From positions 248,001-312,000 of the forward strand of contig JBMHCG010000039.1 of assembly GCA_049890035.1 (NCBI GenBank): a stretch of 64,000 nucleotides of DNA. The letters are read 5' to 3'. Below, one piece after another: positions 9,365 to 18,527 of this stretch. The DNA comes from UBA11891 sp049890035 (GTDB lineage: Bacteria > Bacteroidota > Bacteroidia > Flavobacteriales > Flavobacteriaceae). The notes under the pieces were generated by a model. That model was given only the letters and a program-made list of their open reading frames with translations. It made no database searches and was not told the DNA's origin. Made by a program: the position numbers and the translations under genes. Numbering within the stretch: position 1 is the first letter of the stretch; every line of letters begins with the position of its first letter.

Positions 9365-10655
9365 CAGTCTTAATCACAATTCGAAACCTACAGATTTTCC
9401 AACTGCTGTTCGCAGCGGATTGGCACCCGATAGGGGCCTGTATTTTCCAGAATCCATTCCAAAAATCCCTTTTGAAATACTCCGTTCCCTGGACCAACTT
9501 GACCCACATCAACTTTGTTTTCAATTCATAGCTCCTTACGTCAGTGGAAGTATTCCAGATGAAACATTGGTCCAAATTATCACAGAAACACTCAATTTTC
9601 CTTTTCCTGTCACAGCCGTTCGTGAAGACATTGGTGCTCTTGAGTTGTATCACGGTCCGACCTTGGCTTTTAAGGATGTTGGTGCGCGTTTTATGGCGCG
9701 CTGTTTGGGCTATTTTAACTCCCACAACAATGAGAATTTGACGGTTCTTGTTGCCACTTCGGGAGATACGGGAGGTGCCGTAGCAGACGGTTTTTTGGGA
9801 GTTGAAGGGATTGACGTGGTAATTTTGTATCCAAAGGGAAAAGTGAGTACCATCCAAGAAAAACAATTAACAACCCTGGGACAAAACATCATTGCACTCG
9901 AGGTTGAGGGAGTCTTTGACGATTGTCAGGACATGGTGAAAACAGCTTTTCTGGATGCCCAAATCAAGGAAGTACGCCCTTTGACTTCAGCTAATTCCAT
10001 CAATATTGCACGCTGGTTACCGCAAATGTTTTATTATGTTTTGGCTGTTAGACAACTGATCACCACCCACAAAAAATTAGTTTTTTCTGTCCCCAGTGGT
10101 AACTTCGGAAATCTTTGTGCTGGTATGATGGCCCAGCAAATGGGGCTACCTATACATCATTTTGTAGCAAGCAACAATAAAAATGATGCCGTTATAAATT
10201 ATTTGGAATCGGGCGTTTATGAACCCAAAAAAACCATCCCTACCCTATCCAATGCAATGGATGTTGGTGCCCCGAGTAATTTTATTCGACTTCAAAAGAT
10301 CGTCAATAACGATTTAAATCGGTTGCGAAAAATTTTAAGTGGTTATCGTTTTTCAGATTTACAAACAAAAAAAGCAATCAAAACTTTACACAATTCCCAT
10401 CACTACATGGCGGATCCCCATGGTGCAGTAGGCTATTTAGGGCTGGACGCCTATTTATCAAATCAAGGTGATCCCGAGCTGTATGGTGTGTTTTTAGAAA
10501 CGGCACATCCCGCGAAGTTTCTTGATGTGGTTGAAAACACACTAAAAACTCCAGTCCTCATACCTTCCCGTATTCAAAGTATAATGAACAATAAGAAAAA
10601 GAGCATAGCCATTCGAAACTATGAGGAATTAAAAGACTTTCTGATTCCCTCCTAA
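9354..10655 (+). CDS. thrC: Threonine synthase
   Basis: ThrC converts O-phosphohomoserine to threonine with pyridoxal phosphate. The 433-residue protein has the PLP lysine (about Lys107) in HGPTLAFKDVGARF. The phosphate-binding loop TSGDTGGAVADGF follows. The ATG at 9354 lies inside the end of thrB, and the N-terminus MKYNSLNH fits the family, so the longer upstream frame is rejected. The stop codon overlaps the stop of convergent pepP by 4 bases (CTAA, 10652-10655), leaving no room for a terminator between them. Confidence 0.96.
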   Translation: MKYNSLNHNSKPTDFPTAVRSGLAPDRGLYFPESIPKIPFEILRSLDQLDPHQLCFQFIAPYVSGSIPDETLVQIITETLNFPFPVTAVREDIGALELYHGPTLAFKDVGARFMARCLGYFNSHNNENLTVLVATSGDTGGAVADGFLGVEGIDVVILYPKGKVSTIQEKQLTTLGQNIIALEVEGVFDDCQDMVKTAFLDAQIKEVRPLTSANSINIARWLPQMFYYVLAVRQLITTHKKLVFSVPSGNFGNLCAGMMAQQMGLPIHHFVASNNKNDAVINYLESGVYEPKKTIPTLSNAMDVGAPSNFIRLQKIVNNDLNRLRKILSGYRFSDLQTKKAIKTLHNSHHYMADPHGAVGYLGLDAYLSNQGDPELYGVFLETAHPAKFLDVVENTLKTPVLIPSRIQSIMNNKKKSIAIRNYEELKDFLIPS

Positions 10656-12268
10656 TTCTCAATTGTTGGTAATTCCCAATCTTTTAGCGGACTTTCTTGC
10701 TGCATCATGGCCTCAATTTCATTCCACAAACGCGGCGCAGCCGCAGAAAGGTTAACAGGACCTTCCGGTGTTATCCAAATATCATCTTCAATACGAATAC
10801 CGATATTCCACCATTTAGAATCACAAGGGCTGCCCTCTGGAATATAGATACCTGGCTCTATTGTTATGACCATATTCTCTTTAAGATTTTCGTAGGCACC
10901 TGGATCGTGCACATCCAGTCCTATATGATGAGACACACCGTGCGGTAAATAACGTCTCATTTCACTGGCATTTTGAATGATCCCGAGCTTTTGCAACCCT
11001 TCAGCCACTTGTTCATAGGCTATCTTAGATATTTCTCGAAAGGGAACCCCAATATGTGCCGCCTGGATGGCCCGTTCTTGCGCTTGAAAAACAATCTCAT
11101 AGAGTTGGCGCTGCTCTTCACTAAATTTCCCATTTGCTGGAAGTGTCCTAGTAATATCGGCAGTATAGCCTTCATACTCCGCCCCCAAATCCATGAGAAC
11201 CAATTGATTGTTCACCGTTGGAAGTGCATTGTTGCTGTAGTGCAATACACAGGCATTGCCCCCAGCACCAACAATGGAAGGATATCCCACATGTGCAGCA
11301 CCATACCTTTTGTAAACAAATTCATGTATTCCTTGAATGGTTCTTTCACTCATTGCTGGGTGAAGTGCTTTCATGACCTCAATTTGACCTGCCACAGATA
11401 TAGCAATTGCCTTTTTCAAAAGAGCCAATTCAGCGGGACTCTTTTGCTCGCGCATTGCGGCCATTATACGAGGTAACTTGTCGACATCAAAATTCATATC
11501 CCGCATGAGATAGGCCGATTTCATTCGTAACTCTTCTTGCTGACTCATAGAAGGCATATTCAAATAGTCCTGTATCAATGCATCATCCATTATATAAGGG
11601 TGATAGTGTGCCCACTGTTTGATTTCATTTTGTAGCGTTTTCACTTGCTCTGGCTCTGCTGTTCTAATTTTTTGATACAATCGATACCGAAGGGCATTGA
11701 AATTCACTGGATAATGAATTTCACTTTTAAAGTGTTTTTGAAGGTCAAATAAATCATTTGTATCACTTTGTTTATCGCGAACATCGTTTTCAAATTCAAA
11801 AATTAATATCGAGTCAAATCGGTCAAACTGATGATCAAACGCTTGGAATGTGTTCCGGGGGCGAACGCGTTCCAACTCCCAATCATTTCTTGCTTTTTGT
11901 ACCCCTACAATCGAACCATTCCAAAGTTCTTCGTACCTATTTTTTTCACGAACATAGAGTACCTCAGAATAACTTCCCAAAGAATCTACTTGAGGATTTT
12001 TGTATACAATAAAAACAGCGTGAGGCTCTTTCCATCCAGTCAAATAATTCAAATTTGGATTGGGATGATAAGGATAATTGACGTCATTAGAACGGTTTCG
12101 GATGGGTGCTGAAAAAAGAACTGCCACACTATTGTTGGGTAGCAACGAACGGAATTGTTCCCGCCGATTTTTATATTCTTCTTGATTAATAGGTTGTTGG
12201 CTATGAACAAAAAAACCGAATCCAATAAAAACCCAAAATAAAATAAACAGATGACCGGAAAGCTTCAT
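10652..12268 (-). CDS. Exported Xaa-Pro aminopeptidase (M24B family)
   Basis: This is a metallopeptidase that removes the N-terminal residue from peptides with proline at position 2. The 538-residue protein has a signal peptide (hydrophobic to about 22, ending FVHSQ), an aminopeptidase-P N-terminal domain, and a pita-bread catalytic domain. The metal-ligand motifs are visible: MDLGAEYEGYTADITRT, GVSHHIGLDVHDPG, ITIEPGIYIPE and IGIRIEDD. The signal peptide indicates a periplasmic role in peptide use, unlike cytosolic PepP. The start is the ATG at 12266-12268. It stands alone, convergent with thrC and divergent from gcvT. Confidence 0.92.
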   Translation of the reverse strand: MKLSGHLFILFWVFIGFGFFVHSQQPINQEEYKNRREQFRSLLPNNSVAVLFSAPIRNRSNDVNYPYHPNPNLNYLTGWKEPHAVFIVYKNPQVDSLGSYSEVLYVREKNRYEELWNGSIVGVQKARNDWELERVRPRNTFQAFDHQFDRFDSILIFEFENDVRDKQSDTNDLFDLQKHFKSEIHYPVNFNALRYRLYQKIRTAEPEQVKTLQNEIKQWAHYHPYIMDDALIQDYLNMPSMSQQEELRMKSAYLMRDMNFDVDKLPRIMAAMREQKSPAELALLKKAIAISVAGQIEVMKALHPAMSERTIQGIHEFVYKRYGAAHVGYPSIVGAGGNACVLHYSNNALPTVNNQLVLMDLGAEYEGYTADITRTLPANGKFSEEQRQLYEIVFQAQERAIQAAHIGVPFREISKIAYEQVAEGLQKLGIIQNASEMRRYLPHGVSHHIGLDVHDPGAYENLKENMVITIEPGIYIPEGSPCDSKWWNIGIRIEDDIWITPEGPVNLSAAAPRLWNEIEAMMQQESPLKDWELPTIEN

Positions 12269-12308
12269 TTGTTGTATGCTGTATTAATTAAATGAAAATT
12301 AAATGTAA

Positions 12309-12316
12309 TATTTTTG
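12309..12316 (+). promoter_or_regulatory. -7 element (TATTTTTG) just before gcvT
   Basis: A perfect TAnnTTTG lies 5 bases before the gcvT ATG. I found no good -33 TTTG at the expected distance. If used, the transcript would start at or within a few bases of the start codon. Confidence 0.45.
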
Positions 12317-12321
12317 CAAAC

Positions 12322-13416
12322 ATGGAAATTAAGAAAACTGCGCTCACTGAAACACACCGCAAGCTGGGAGCTAAGATGGCTCCTTTTGGTGGTTATGAAA
12401 TGCCCATTCAATATAAGGGTGTAACTGTTGAACACCAAGCGGTACGCCAATCAGTAGGTGTCTTTGATGTTTCCCATATGGGGGAATTCTATGTGGAAGG
12501 TCCAGAAGCATTGGCTCTTTTGCAACGGATTTGTAGTAATGCTGTGGAAAACATCCCTGTTGGAAAGGCGCAGTACAATTATTTTCCAAACCATAAGGGA
12601 GGGATTATTGATGATTTGATTGTTTATCGATTGGCTAAAGACAGTTATTTTTTGGTTGTCAATGCTGCTAATATCGAAAAAGACTGGAAATGGGTACAAG
12701 AAGAAAATCGCAACATCGGAGCCCAACTTCGCGATGCTTCTCAAGAAACCAGTTTGTTAGCCATTCAGGGGCCAAAAAGTATTGCAGCCATGCAACCGCT
12801 TACGGATGTTGATCTTACATCGCTTCCTTATTATGGCGTTCAAAGAGGGTATTTTGCAGGAGTCCCAACAATTGTGGCCACAACGGGTTACACAGGAGCC
12901 GGTGGTATTGAAGTGTATTTCCCTAATGAAGAAGCTTTAAAAGTTTGGGAACGGGTACTTAGCGCAGGAGCAGACCATCATATCCAACCTATTGGATTGG
13001 CAGCAAGAGACACACTCCGATTGGAAATGGGCTATTGTCTTTACGGTCAAGAAATCGATGATACGACCAATCCTATTGCAGCTGGATTGGGCTGGATTAC
13101 AAAGCCACATGCTAGTAATTTGGCGCATGCCTGGCTGACAAATGAAAAAACCACACAACCAACCCATCAATTGGTTGGTTTTGAAATCAAAGAAAGGGGC
13201 ATTCCCCGATCCGGCTACATGCTGAACGATACTAATGGAAGTACCATTGGTAAGGTTACATCTGGAACCCAATCACCAAGTCTCAATAAAGGAATAGGTT
13301 TGGGATATGTACAATCCACACACGCCCAATCCGGAAACGAAATCTTTGTAGAAATCCGCGGCAAACAGATCGCTGCTCAGATAACCAATCTACCCTTTTA
13401 CAAACCGGTTTCGTGA
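12322..13416 (+). CDS. gcvT: Glycine cleavage system aminomethyltransferase (T protein)
   Basis: GcvT transfers the aminomethyl carbon from the lipoylated H protein to tetrahydrofolate and releases ammonia. The 364-residue protein has the folate-binding GcvT domain, with typical segments FDVSHMGEF, YTGAGGIEVYF and GLAARDTLRLEMGYCLYG, then the C-terminal barrel (KGIGLGYV). I chose the ATG at 12322, since EIKKTALTETHRKLGAKM is the usual N-terminus, rather than the ATG at 12292. It overlaps the next gene by 4 bases (GTGA). The other gcv genes are not in this window. Confidence 0.95.
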   Translation: MEIKKTALTETHRKLGAKMAPFGGYEMPIQYKGVTVEHQAVRQSVGVFDVSHMGEFYVEGPEALALLQRICSNAVENIPVGKAQYNYFPNHKGGIIDDLIVYRLAKDSYFLVVNAANIEKDWKWVQEENRNIGAQLRDASQETSLLAIQGPKSIAAMQPLTDVDLTSLPYYGVQRGYFAGVPTIVATTGYTGAGGIEVYFPNEEALKVWERVLSAGADHHIQPIGLAARDTLRLEMGYCLYGQEIDDTTNPIAAGLGWITKPHASNLAHAWLTNEKTTQPTHQLVGFEIKERGIPRSGYMLNDTNGSTIGKVTSGTQSPSLNKGIGLGYVQSTHAQSGNEIFVEIRGKQIAAQITNLPFYKPVS

Positions 13417-14237
13417 AACGCATCTTAATTCTCGGAGGTAGTGGTTTTATTGGAGAAACCCTCTACAAGGAATTATGTTCCTATTATGACACCTATGCCA
13501 CCTATTGCAGCAGCAAACGCCACAAATACAACAAACATTACTTTCAATACCATTTGGAAGAAGGGGGGCTTGAAAACATTCTTCGGGAAGTCAAGCCAAA
13601 ACTAATCATCTCCGCCTTACGGGGTAATTTTGAAAGCCAGTTCGAAGCCCATCAATTTTTAATTGAATTCATCAAAACGCATGATTGTCGAATGATGTTT
13701 CTTTCTTCGGCCAATGTCTTTGATGCCTTCCAGCATTACCCTTCCTATGAGTACGACAAAACCTTGTCCGAAAGCATTTATGGTCGACTCAAAATTAAAA
13801 TTGAAAATGGTTTGCTGCGACTTCCTATTGCCAAATACACCATAGCACGACTGCCAATGATATTTGGTCAACACAGTCCCCGAGTACGGGAAATTGACAG
13901 GGAGGTTCAATTAGGTAGTCCCATAGAAGTTTTCCCCAACTCGATAATCAATGTCAATAGCGACCGCAAACTGGCCCAACAAATTCATTACATTATCAAC
14001 CATCAATTGAGTGGGATTTTTCATTTAGGAAGTTATGATTTGATTGGTCATTATGAATTCATTAAGGCGGTAGTAGCACGTCGCAACCACAAAAAGGCGG
14101 CCTTTAAACAGGTGTATACGACCAATAACATGCGTTATTTAGCCACCCTTCCCAAGGAAAATAAACTTCCTAGCCACCTGCAAATAACATATCAAGAAGT
14201 TCTTGATGATTTGGACTTGGTCCGTAAAATTTTGTGA
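13413..14237 (+). CDS. NAD(P)-binding sugar-nucleotide reductase/epimerase-like protein
   Basis: The 274-residue protein begins with a Rossmann dinucleotide-binding motif (ILGGSGFIGETLY). Its overall pattern is that of the extended SDR/RmlD group: a region SSANVFD near residue 97, and Tyr-x-x-x-Lys replaced by YGRLKIK near 124. dTDP-4-dehydrorhamnose reductase or a related epimerase is the closest guess, but the substrate cannot be read from the sequence. It starts with GTG inside the gcvT stop codon, so it is translationally coupled to gcvT. I know of no functional link between the two. Confidence 0.7.
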   Translation: MKRILILGGSGFIGETLYKELCSYYDTYATYCSSKRHKYNKHYFQYHLEEGGLENILREVKPKLIISALRGNFESQFEAHQFLIEFIKTHDCRMMFLSSANVFDAFQHYPSYEYDKTLSESIYGRLKIKIENGLLRLPIAKYTIARLPMIFGQHSPRVREIDREVQLGSPIEVFPNSIINVNSDRKLAQQIHYIINHQLSGIFHLGSYDLIGHYEFIKAVVARRNHKKAAFKQVYTTNNMRYLATLPKENKLPSHLQITYQEVLDDLDLVRKIL

Positions 14238-14304
14238 TTCTTCTTCTTTTTTTGGAGCATGCCAACAAATCAAAGGTGGCTACTAAGGCAAGAGAAAGAT
14301 TTTT

Positions 14305-14312
14305 TATTTTTG
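14305..14312 (+). promoter_or_regulatory. -7 element (TATTTTTG) before yebC
   Basis: A perfect TAnnTTTG lies 22 bases before the yebC ATG. No clear -33 TTTG is present 19-21 bases upstream, so this is only a candidate. Confidence 0.4.
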
Positions 14313-14334
14313 TTGCCAATTAATGCATCCAACT

Positions 14335-15051
14335 ATGGGGAGAGCTTTTGAATTTCGTAAAGCGAGAAAAATGAAACGCTGGTCTGCCATGGCCAAAACA
14401 TTCACACGAATCGGTAAAGATATCGTGATGGCGGTTAAAGAAGGGGGACCCGACCCGGATAACAACGCCCGCTTACGCGCAGTCATGCAAAATGCAAAAG
14501 CAGCCAACATGCCCAAAGAGAATGTAGAAAGGGCTATCAAAAAAGCATCGGATAAGAATACCGAAAATTACAAGGAGATTTTATACGAAGGCTATGCACC
14601 TCACGGGATTGCGATACTAGTAGAAACAGCCACAGATAATAACAATAGAACCGTTGCAAACATTCGCAGTTATTTTAACAAATGTAATGGTACGCTGGGT
14701 ACTTCTGGATCTGTAGAGTTCATGTTCGACCATACGTGCAATTTTCGTATTCCCTCCCAAAATCTCGATCCAGAAGAGATTGAATTGGAATTTATCGATT
14801 TTGGCGTAGAAGAAGTATTTGTAGATGAAGATGGAATGTTGCTCTATGCACCCTTCGAAAGTTTCGGTTCCATCCAAAAAGAATTGGAAAATCGCCAAAT
14901 CGAAATTTTATCCTCTGGTTTTGAACGCATCCCTCAGGTAACTAAAAAACTTTCCTCAGAACAACAGCTCGAGGTAGAAAAGTTATTGGAGAAAATCGAA
15001 GAGGATGACGACGTTCAAAATGTTTATCATACACTAGAGATCATCGCTTAG
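14335..15051 (+). CDS. yebC: YebC/PmpR family regulator or translation factor
   Basis: This is a member of the YebC/TACO1 family. It was long described as DNA-binding regulators, and more recent work on relatives links it to translation of difficult sequences. The 238-residue protein has the conserved N-terminus GRAFEFRKARKMKRWSAMAK, then KAANMPKENVERAIKKAS, and an acidic C-terminus. The ATG at 14335 gives the family N-terminus; an ATG four codons upstream is less likely. Its last 4 bases (TTAG, 15048-15051) overlap the end of convergent kdsB. Confidence 0.93.
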   Translation: MGRAFEFRKARKMKRWSAMAKTFTRIGKDIVMAVKEGGPDPDNNARLRAVMQNAKAANMPKENVERAIKKASDKNTENYKEILYEGYAPHGIAILVETATDNNNRTVANIRSYFNKCNGTLGTSGSVEFMFDHTCNFRIPSQNLDPEEIELEFIDFGVEEVFVDEDGMLLYAPFESFGSIQKELENRQIEILSSGFERIPQVTKKLSSEQQLEVEKLLEKIEEDDDVQNVYHTLEIIA

Positions 15052-15782
15052 TTTTTTTGATTCACTAGTTTGCGAGCCGCTTCCAGGTCTGCCAGCGTAT
15101 CAATACCTATGCTTTTGTGCGAGGTTTCGACCATTTTGATTTTCTTGCCATATTCCAAATAGCGAATTGCTTCTATTTTTTCAACCTTTTCCAATGGGGT
15201 CATGGGTTGTCTACTAAAATCCATCAAGGCTTGTTTTCGAAAAGCATAAACGCCTATGTGTTGGAAGTAAAAAGCAACTTCTGAATCGCGGCGATAGGGA
15301 ATGGGAGCTCTTGAAAAATACAACGCATAATTGCTTTGATCTACAATTACTTTTACCACATTGGGATCAGTGACAGCAGTGAGGTCTGTTAATGGATACA
15401 TCAAAGAAGCCAAATCGATGGTTTCCGTGGGATCGGTGTGGAATACTTCTATCAATTGTTTCAAACCTTTTTTATCAATAAATGGTTCGTCGCCCTGCAC
15501 ATTAATAATAACGTCCACATCCCAGTCTGCTACGGCTTCAGCAATGCGATCACTACCGCACGCATGATCGGTACGTGTCCGTATTGCCTCCCCACCAAAT
15601 CGTTGGATTTCCGCACAAATATCAGAATCGTCTGACGCAACAAAAACGGCATCAAAAAGACCCGTAGCCTTGACTGCATCGTGCGTATATCGAATAACAG
15701 TCTTATCACCCAAAGGTTGTAACAACTTGTCTGGTAGCCGTGTAGATGCCCGTCGAGCAGGGATAACAGCAATAATTTTCAT
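15048..15782 (-). CDS. kdsB: 3-deoxy-manno-octulosonate cytidylyltransferase
   Basis: KdsB activates Kdo as CMP-Kdo for the inner core of lipopolysaccharide. The 244-residue protein has the nucleotidyltransferase start IAVIPARRASTRLPDK with the P-loop-like arginines. It also has VNVQGDEPFI, a metal/nucleotide site, and HIGVYAFRKQAL. The length is normal. It is a single gene, divergent from the PEGA gene and sharing stop-codon bases with yebC. It confirms a Gram-negative outer membrane with Kdo-containing lipid A. Confidence 0.96.
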   Translation of the reverse strand: MKIIAVIPARRASTRLPDKLLQPLGDKTVIRYTHDAVKATGLFDAVFVASDDSDICAEIQRFGGEAIRTRTDHACGSDRIAEAVADWDVDVIINVQGDEPFIDKKGLKQLIEVFHTDPTETIDLASLMYPLTDLTAVTDPNVVKVIVDQSNYALYFSRAPIPYRRDSEVAFYFQHIGVYAFRKQALMDFSRQPMTPLEKVEKIEAIRYLEYGKKIKMVETSHKSIGIDTLADLEAARKLVNQKN

Positions 15783-15865
15783 ATAGGGTTTTGAGGTAAA
15801 AATAAGGGAAATACCGAATTCTTCGCACTCTTTCTATTTTTACAGATAGCATCCAAATCTATTCT

Positions 15866-16249
15866 ATGAAATATCTTTCCTTTATTTTGACACTTTTGAT
15901 GGTCTTACTTTGCACGAATTGCGCTACCCTACTTAGTGGAAATGCAGACTTTATCTATTTTGAATCCGAACCCACGGGTGCCATCGTCTATCTTGACGGT
16001 ATGGAGACCTGTCAAACTCCTTGCTCGAGCTTTGTCCGAAGACGGATCACGGAAACCCATTTGGAAATGCGAAAGGAAGGGTATTAATCTCAACGAATCT
16101 ACCTTCAAAAAAAATTCAATACGCTCAGCATTATCAACTTTGCTTTTGTGCTTGGTTGGGGCATCGATGCTGCTACTGAAGCACTTATGGAATACGGTAA
16201 AAAAGGCTATTATATAATGCTTGAAAAAAAAGAGGATGCCAATGAATAA
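15866..16249 (+). pseudogene. PEGA-domain lipoprotein interrupted by an in-frame stop
   Basis: The frame opens at ATG 15866 with a lipoprotein-like signal (hydrophobic stretch ending LCTNCATLLSG). It then has a PEGA-type segment (ESEPTGAIVYLDGMETCQTPC) and reaches TAA at 16085-16087 after 73 residues. The same frame continues without further stops to 16249 (53 more codons: SQRIYLQKKFNTLSIINF, then LGWGIDAATEALMEYGKKGY). That continuation looks like the usual second half of this small family, in which a Glu or Gln is expected at the stop position. A single base change to TAA explains it. It is probably a recent pseudogene; a sequencing error or readthrough are alternatives. Confidence 0.72.
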
Positions 16250-16288
16250 AATAACTTTGCAAAACGATAAAGTGTCACAGACCATGCT

Positions 16289-17707
16289 CTATTCACCAAA
16301 AAATTCCTTGGAAAAACCTATGAGATATAATTTTTCCTGAGCACGAGTCATCGCTGTATACAACCAACGATAGAATGCTACGGTTGGCCCATCGGCAAGA
16401 TAGGGCATTTCAACAAAAACTTCTTTCCATTGGCCCCCTTGCGATTTATGACAAGTAATCGCATAGGAATACTTTACCTGTAAGGCGTTGAAATATGGGT
16501 TTTGTTTTACTTTCTGTAGCCGTTGAAACTTGGACTTGATATGTGCATAATCTTCTGAAATTGTGTCGTATAATAATTTTGCTTGTTCTTGTGTTAGTGA
16601 AGCTGTTTGTGAATGCAAAGTATCCAACAACAGGGTGGTGTCAAAAGGTTCTTGCTCCGGATAGTCGGTCATTTGGACTGTTACATGGGCGAATTTAAAT
16701 CCATACAGTTCTTCATACTTATGAATTTTCTGTACCCAAAGGGTATCTCCATTGGCAATAAAGCTGGCAGGATCCTCCTGAGAAAGCCAATGATAATTGT
16801 TTTTCACAACCATTAAAGTATCTCCGATGGCCAAATCAGACTCCAAAAACAAGATGCGTTGTCGAATACTTTGGTTGTATTGATTGGCACGTTTGTTTGA
16901 GCGGACAATCAAAACGGTTGAATCCTCACCTTCACGGTGTAAAGCAGCGGATAGCAATTCCATAAATTCATTACCATCTTGTAAGCGTTGTATATCAGGA
17001 AAGGAATCTAATGTGAAAACAAATTGCTCCTCATTGGAAGTGGCAATCAATGCTCGTAGGGCTGTAGCATTAAATAAGATACCTGAGTCCAGTTGTTGTC
17101 GTACAACTTCGTCCAACTCCGAGGCCTGAACAGGAACATTGAATTCATAGGATAATTTTTCATCATCCAAAGCAGGACTTACCAGTAATTTGACAGGTGG
17201 TAATTGGGCTGTATCGCCTACAAAAAGAAGCCGACAACGATCCCCTTCCACCACATATTCGACCAAATCGTGAAGTAATGATCCGCGATCAAAAAACCGC
17301 CCGCTACTTTCTTCCCCTATCATTGAAGATTCATCAACAACAAACAACGTATTTCGATGGGTGTTTTTTTTTAATCGAAATTGAACCTTTCCACCTTGAG
17401 AATTGGAAAAATAAATTTTTTTGTGAATTGTGAATGCTTTTTGGTTGGAATAGCCGCTCAATACTTTGGCAGCACGACCCGTAGGAGCCAATAAGACAGC
17501 TCGCTGCCGCACTACAAATAAACATCGTACTAATAAAGCAATCATACTTGATTTACCAGTGCCAGCATAACCCCTAAGGATTTGTATGGGCCTATCCTCA
17601 GAGTCGGTTAAGAATTCAGACACTGTAATAGCCCAGCGTTCTTGTGCGCGCGTTAATGGGAAGGGACTCCGAGCGACTAATGCATCCTTTAATTCTTCTG
17701 CTGACAT
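16289..17707 (-). CDS. RecD-like ATP-dependent DNA helicase
   Basis: This is a superfamily 1B helicase of the short RecD-like type, probably acting in DNA repair. The 472-residue protein has Walker A GYAGTGKSS near residue 45. It also has Walker B VVDESSMIGEE, motif III FVGDTAQLPPV, and the C-terminal UvrD-like motifs TCHKSQGGQWKEV and YTAMTRAQEKLYLI. It lacks the long N-terminal part of classical RecD2. I chose the ATG at 17705-17707 over a GTG six codons upstream. The usual RecB/RecC partners are not nearby, so a stand-alone role is likely. Confidence 0.88.
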   Translation of the reverse strand: MSAEELKDALVARSPFPLTRAQERWAITVSEFLTDSEDRPIQILRGYAGTGKSSMIALLVRCLFVVRQRAVLLAPTGRAAKVLSGYSNQKAFTIHKKIYFSNSQGGKVQFRLKKNTHRNTLFVVDESSMIGEESSGRFFDRGSLLHDLVEYVVEGDRCRLLFVGDTAQLPPVKLLVSPALDDEKLSYEFNVPVQASELDEVVRQQLDSGILFNATALRALIATSNEEQFVFTLDSFPDIQRLQDGNEFMELLSAALHREGEDSTVLIVRSNKRANQYNQSIRQRILFLESDLAIGDTLMVVKNNYHWLSQEDPASFIANGDTLWVQKIHKYEELYGFKFAHVTVQMTDYPEQEPFDTTLLLDTLHSQTASLTQEQAKLLYDTISEDYAHIKSKFQRLQKVKQNPYFNALQVKYSYAITCHKSQGGQWKEVFVEMPYLADGPTVAFYRWLYTAMTRAQEKLYLIGFSKEFFGE

Positions 17708-17879
17708 CCGATGGGGACTTTCCACGAAAGATAAAAAAAGGAACGCTTTTCTGAATAAAAAAAAATTGTAGATTTGTTGACATCACAAATTAAGCAGTCT
17801 GAAACACCTTGTGGCAACCAAAGTCTAAATGGGCATACCTCAGGATGTATCAGATCAGCGTGAAAATAAAATTTACACA

Positions 17880-18527
17880 ATGAAAATAGCAATACAGGCG
17901 GTTTTGTGGATAGTTTGTGCAGTATTAAGCTACCAGATCTATGATTCCATTAATGGTCCCATTAATTTTAATAAAACCAAAAACGAACGCTTCGCTCAGG
18001 TAATCAACCGCTTGAAAGTGATCCGTAAAGCCCAAATTGCCCACAAAGATGTCAAAGGTTTCTATGCGGACAACTTTGATAGCTTAGTCAATTTTGTGGA
18101 AACGGGAATCTTTACATTGATCGAAAAAAGAGATTCTTCTTATCTTGAATACGACCGCACCTATCGAATTGACATGTTGCGCGAAGTAGTCGTTATTGAT
18201 ACCCTTGGCTTTGTTCCCGTTTTGGATTCCTTATTCAAAACAGATGCTTCTTATAAAATGATGAGTGACGTACCCGTAGAAGGGGTGGACTCTAAATTTG
18301 CACTGAAGGCCGATATTATTAGTAAAAATGGCTACCGCGTTCCCGTCTTCGAAGTGAAGGTTGCGAAGGACGTGATTCTTTTCGATCAAGACAAAGATCT
18401 GCTTAAACAAGAAAATGAGACCATTTCAGTAGATGGTGTGAATGGTTCTGAAATTATTTTAGGATCCATGACAGAAGTGAGTACCAACGGAAACTGGCCA
18501 ACCATCTTTGACACCAAACAGCCTTAA
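17880..18527 (+). CDS. Conserved hypothetical membrane-anchored protein
   Basis: The 215-residue protein has one N-terminal hydrophobic helix (about 3-20, IAIQAVLWIVCAVLSYQIYD). A soluble domain follows with a helical segment (FAQVINRLKVIRKAQIAHKD) and then a mostly beta C-terminal part. The N-terminal layout resembles pilin-like or type II secretion minor proteins, but no clear signature is present, so I give no function. The start is the ATG at 17880. A possible -7 element TAGATTTG sits at 17768-17775. It lies just before DUF3822 and rsmD, an order I recall from other flavobacteria, and its end overlaps the DUF3822 start by 20 bases. Confidence 0.75.
   Translation: MKIAIQAVLWIVCAVLSYQIYDSINGPINFNKTKNERFAQVINRLKVIRKAQIAHKDVKGFYADNFDSLVNFVETGIFTLIEKRDSSYLEYDRTYRIDMLREVVVIDTLGFVPVLDSLFKTDASYKMMSDVPVEGVDSKFALKADIISKNGYRVPVFEVKVAKDVILFDQDKDLLKQENETISVDGVNGSEIILGSMTEVSTNGNWPTIFDTKQP

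Noticed and set aside
9321..9866. Long minus-strand open frame (181 codons) opposite thrC
   Set aside because: It lies wholly antisense to a clear threonine synthase, has no recognisable domain and no promoter; such shadows are common.
10973..11476. Plus-strand open frame (167 codons) opposite the aminopeptidase gene
   Set aside because: Composition (many Cys, His, Phe) and antisense position to a conserved gene indicate a shadow.
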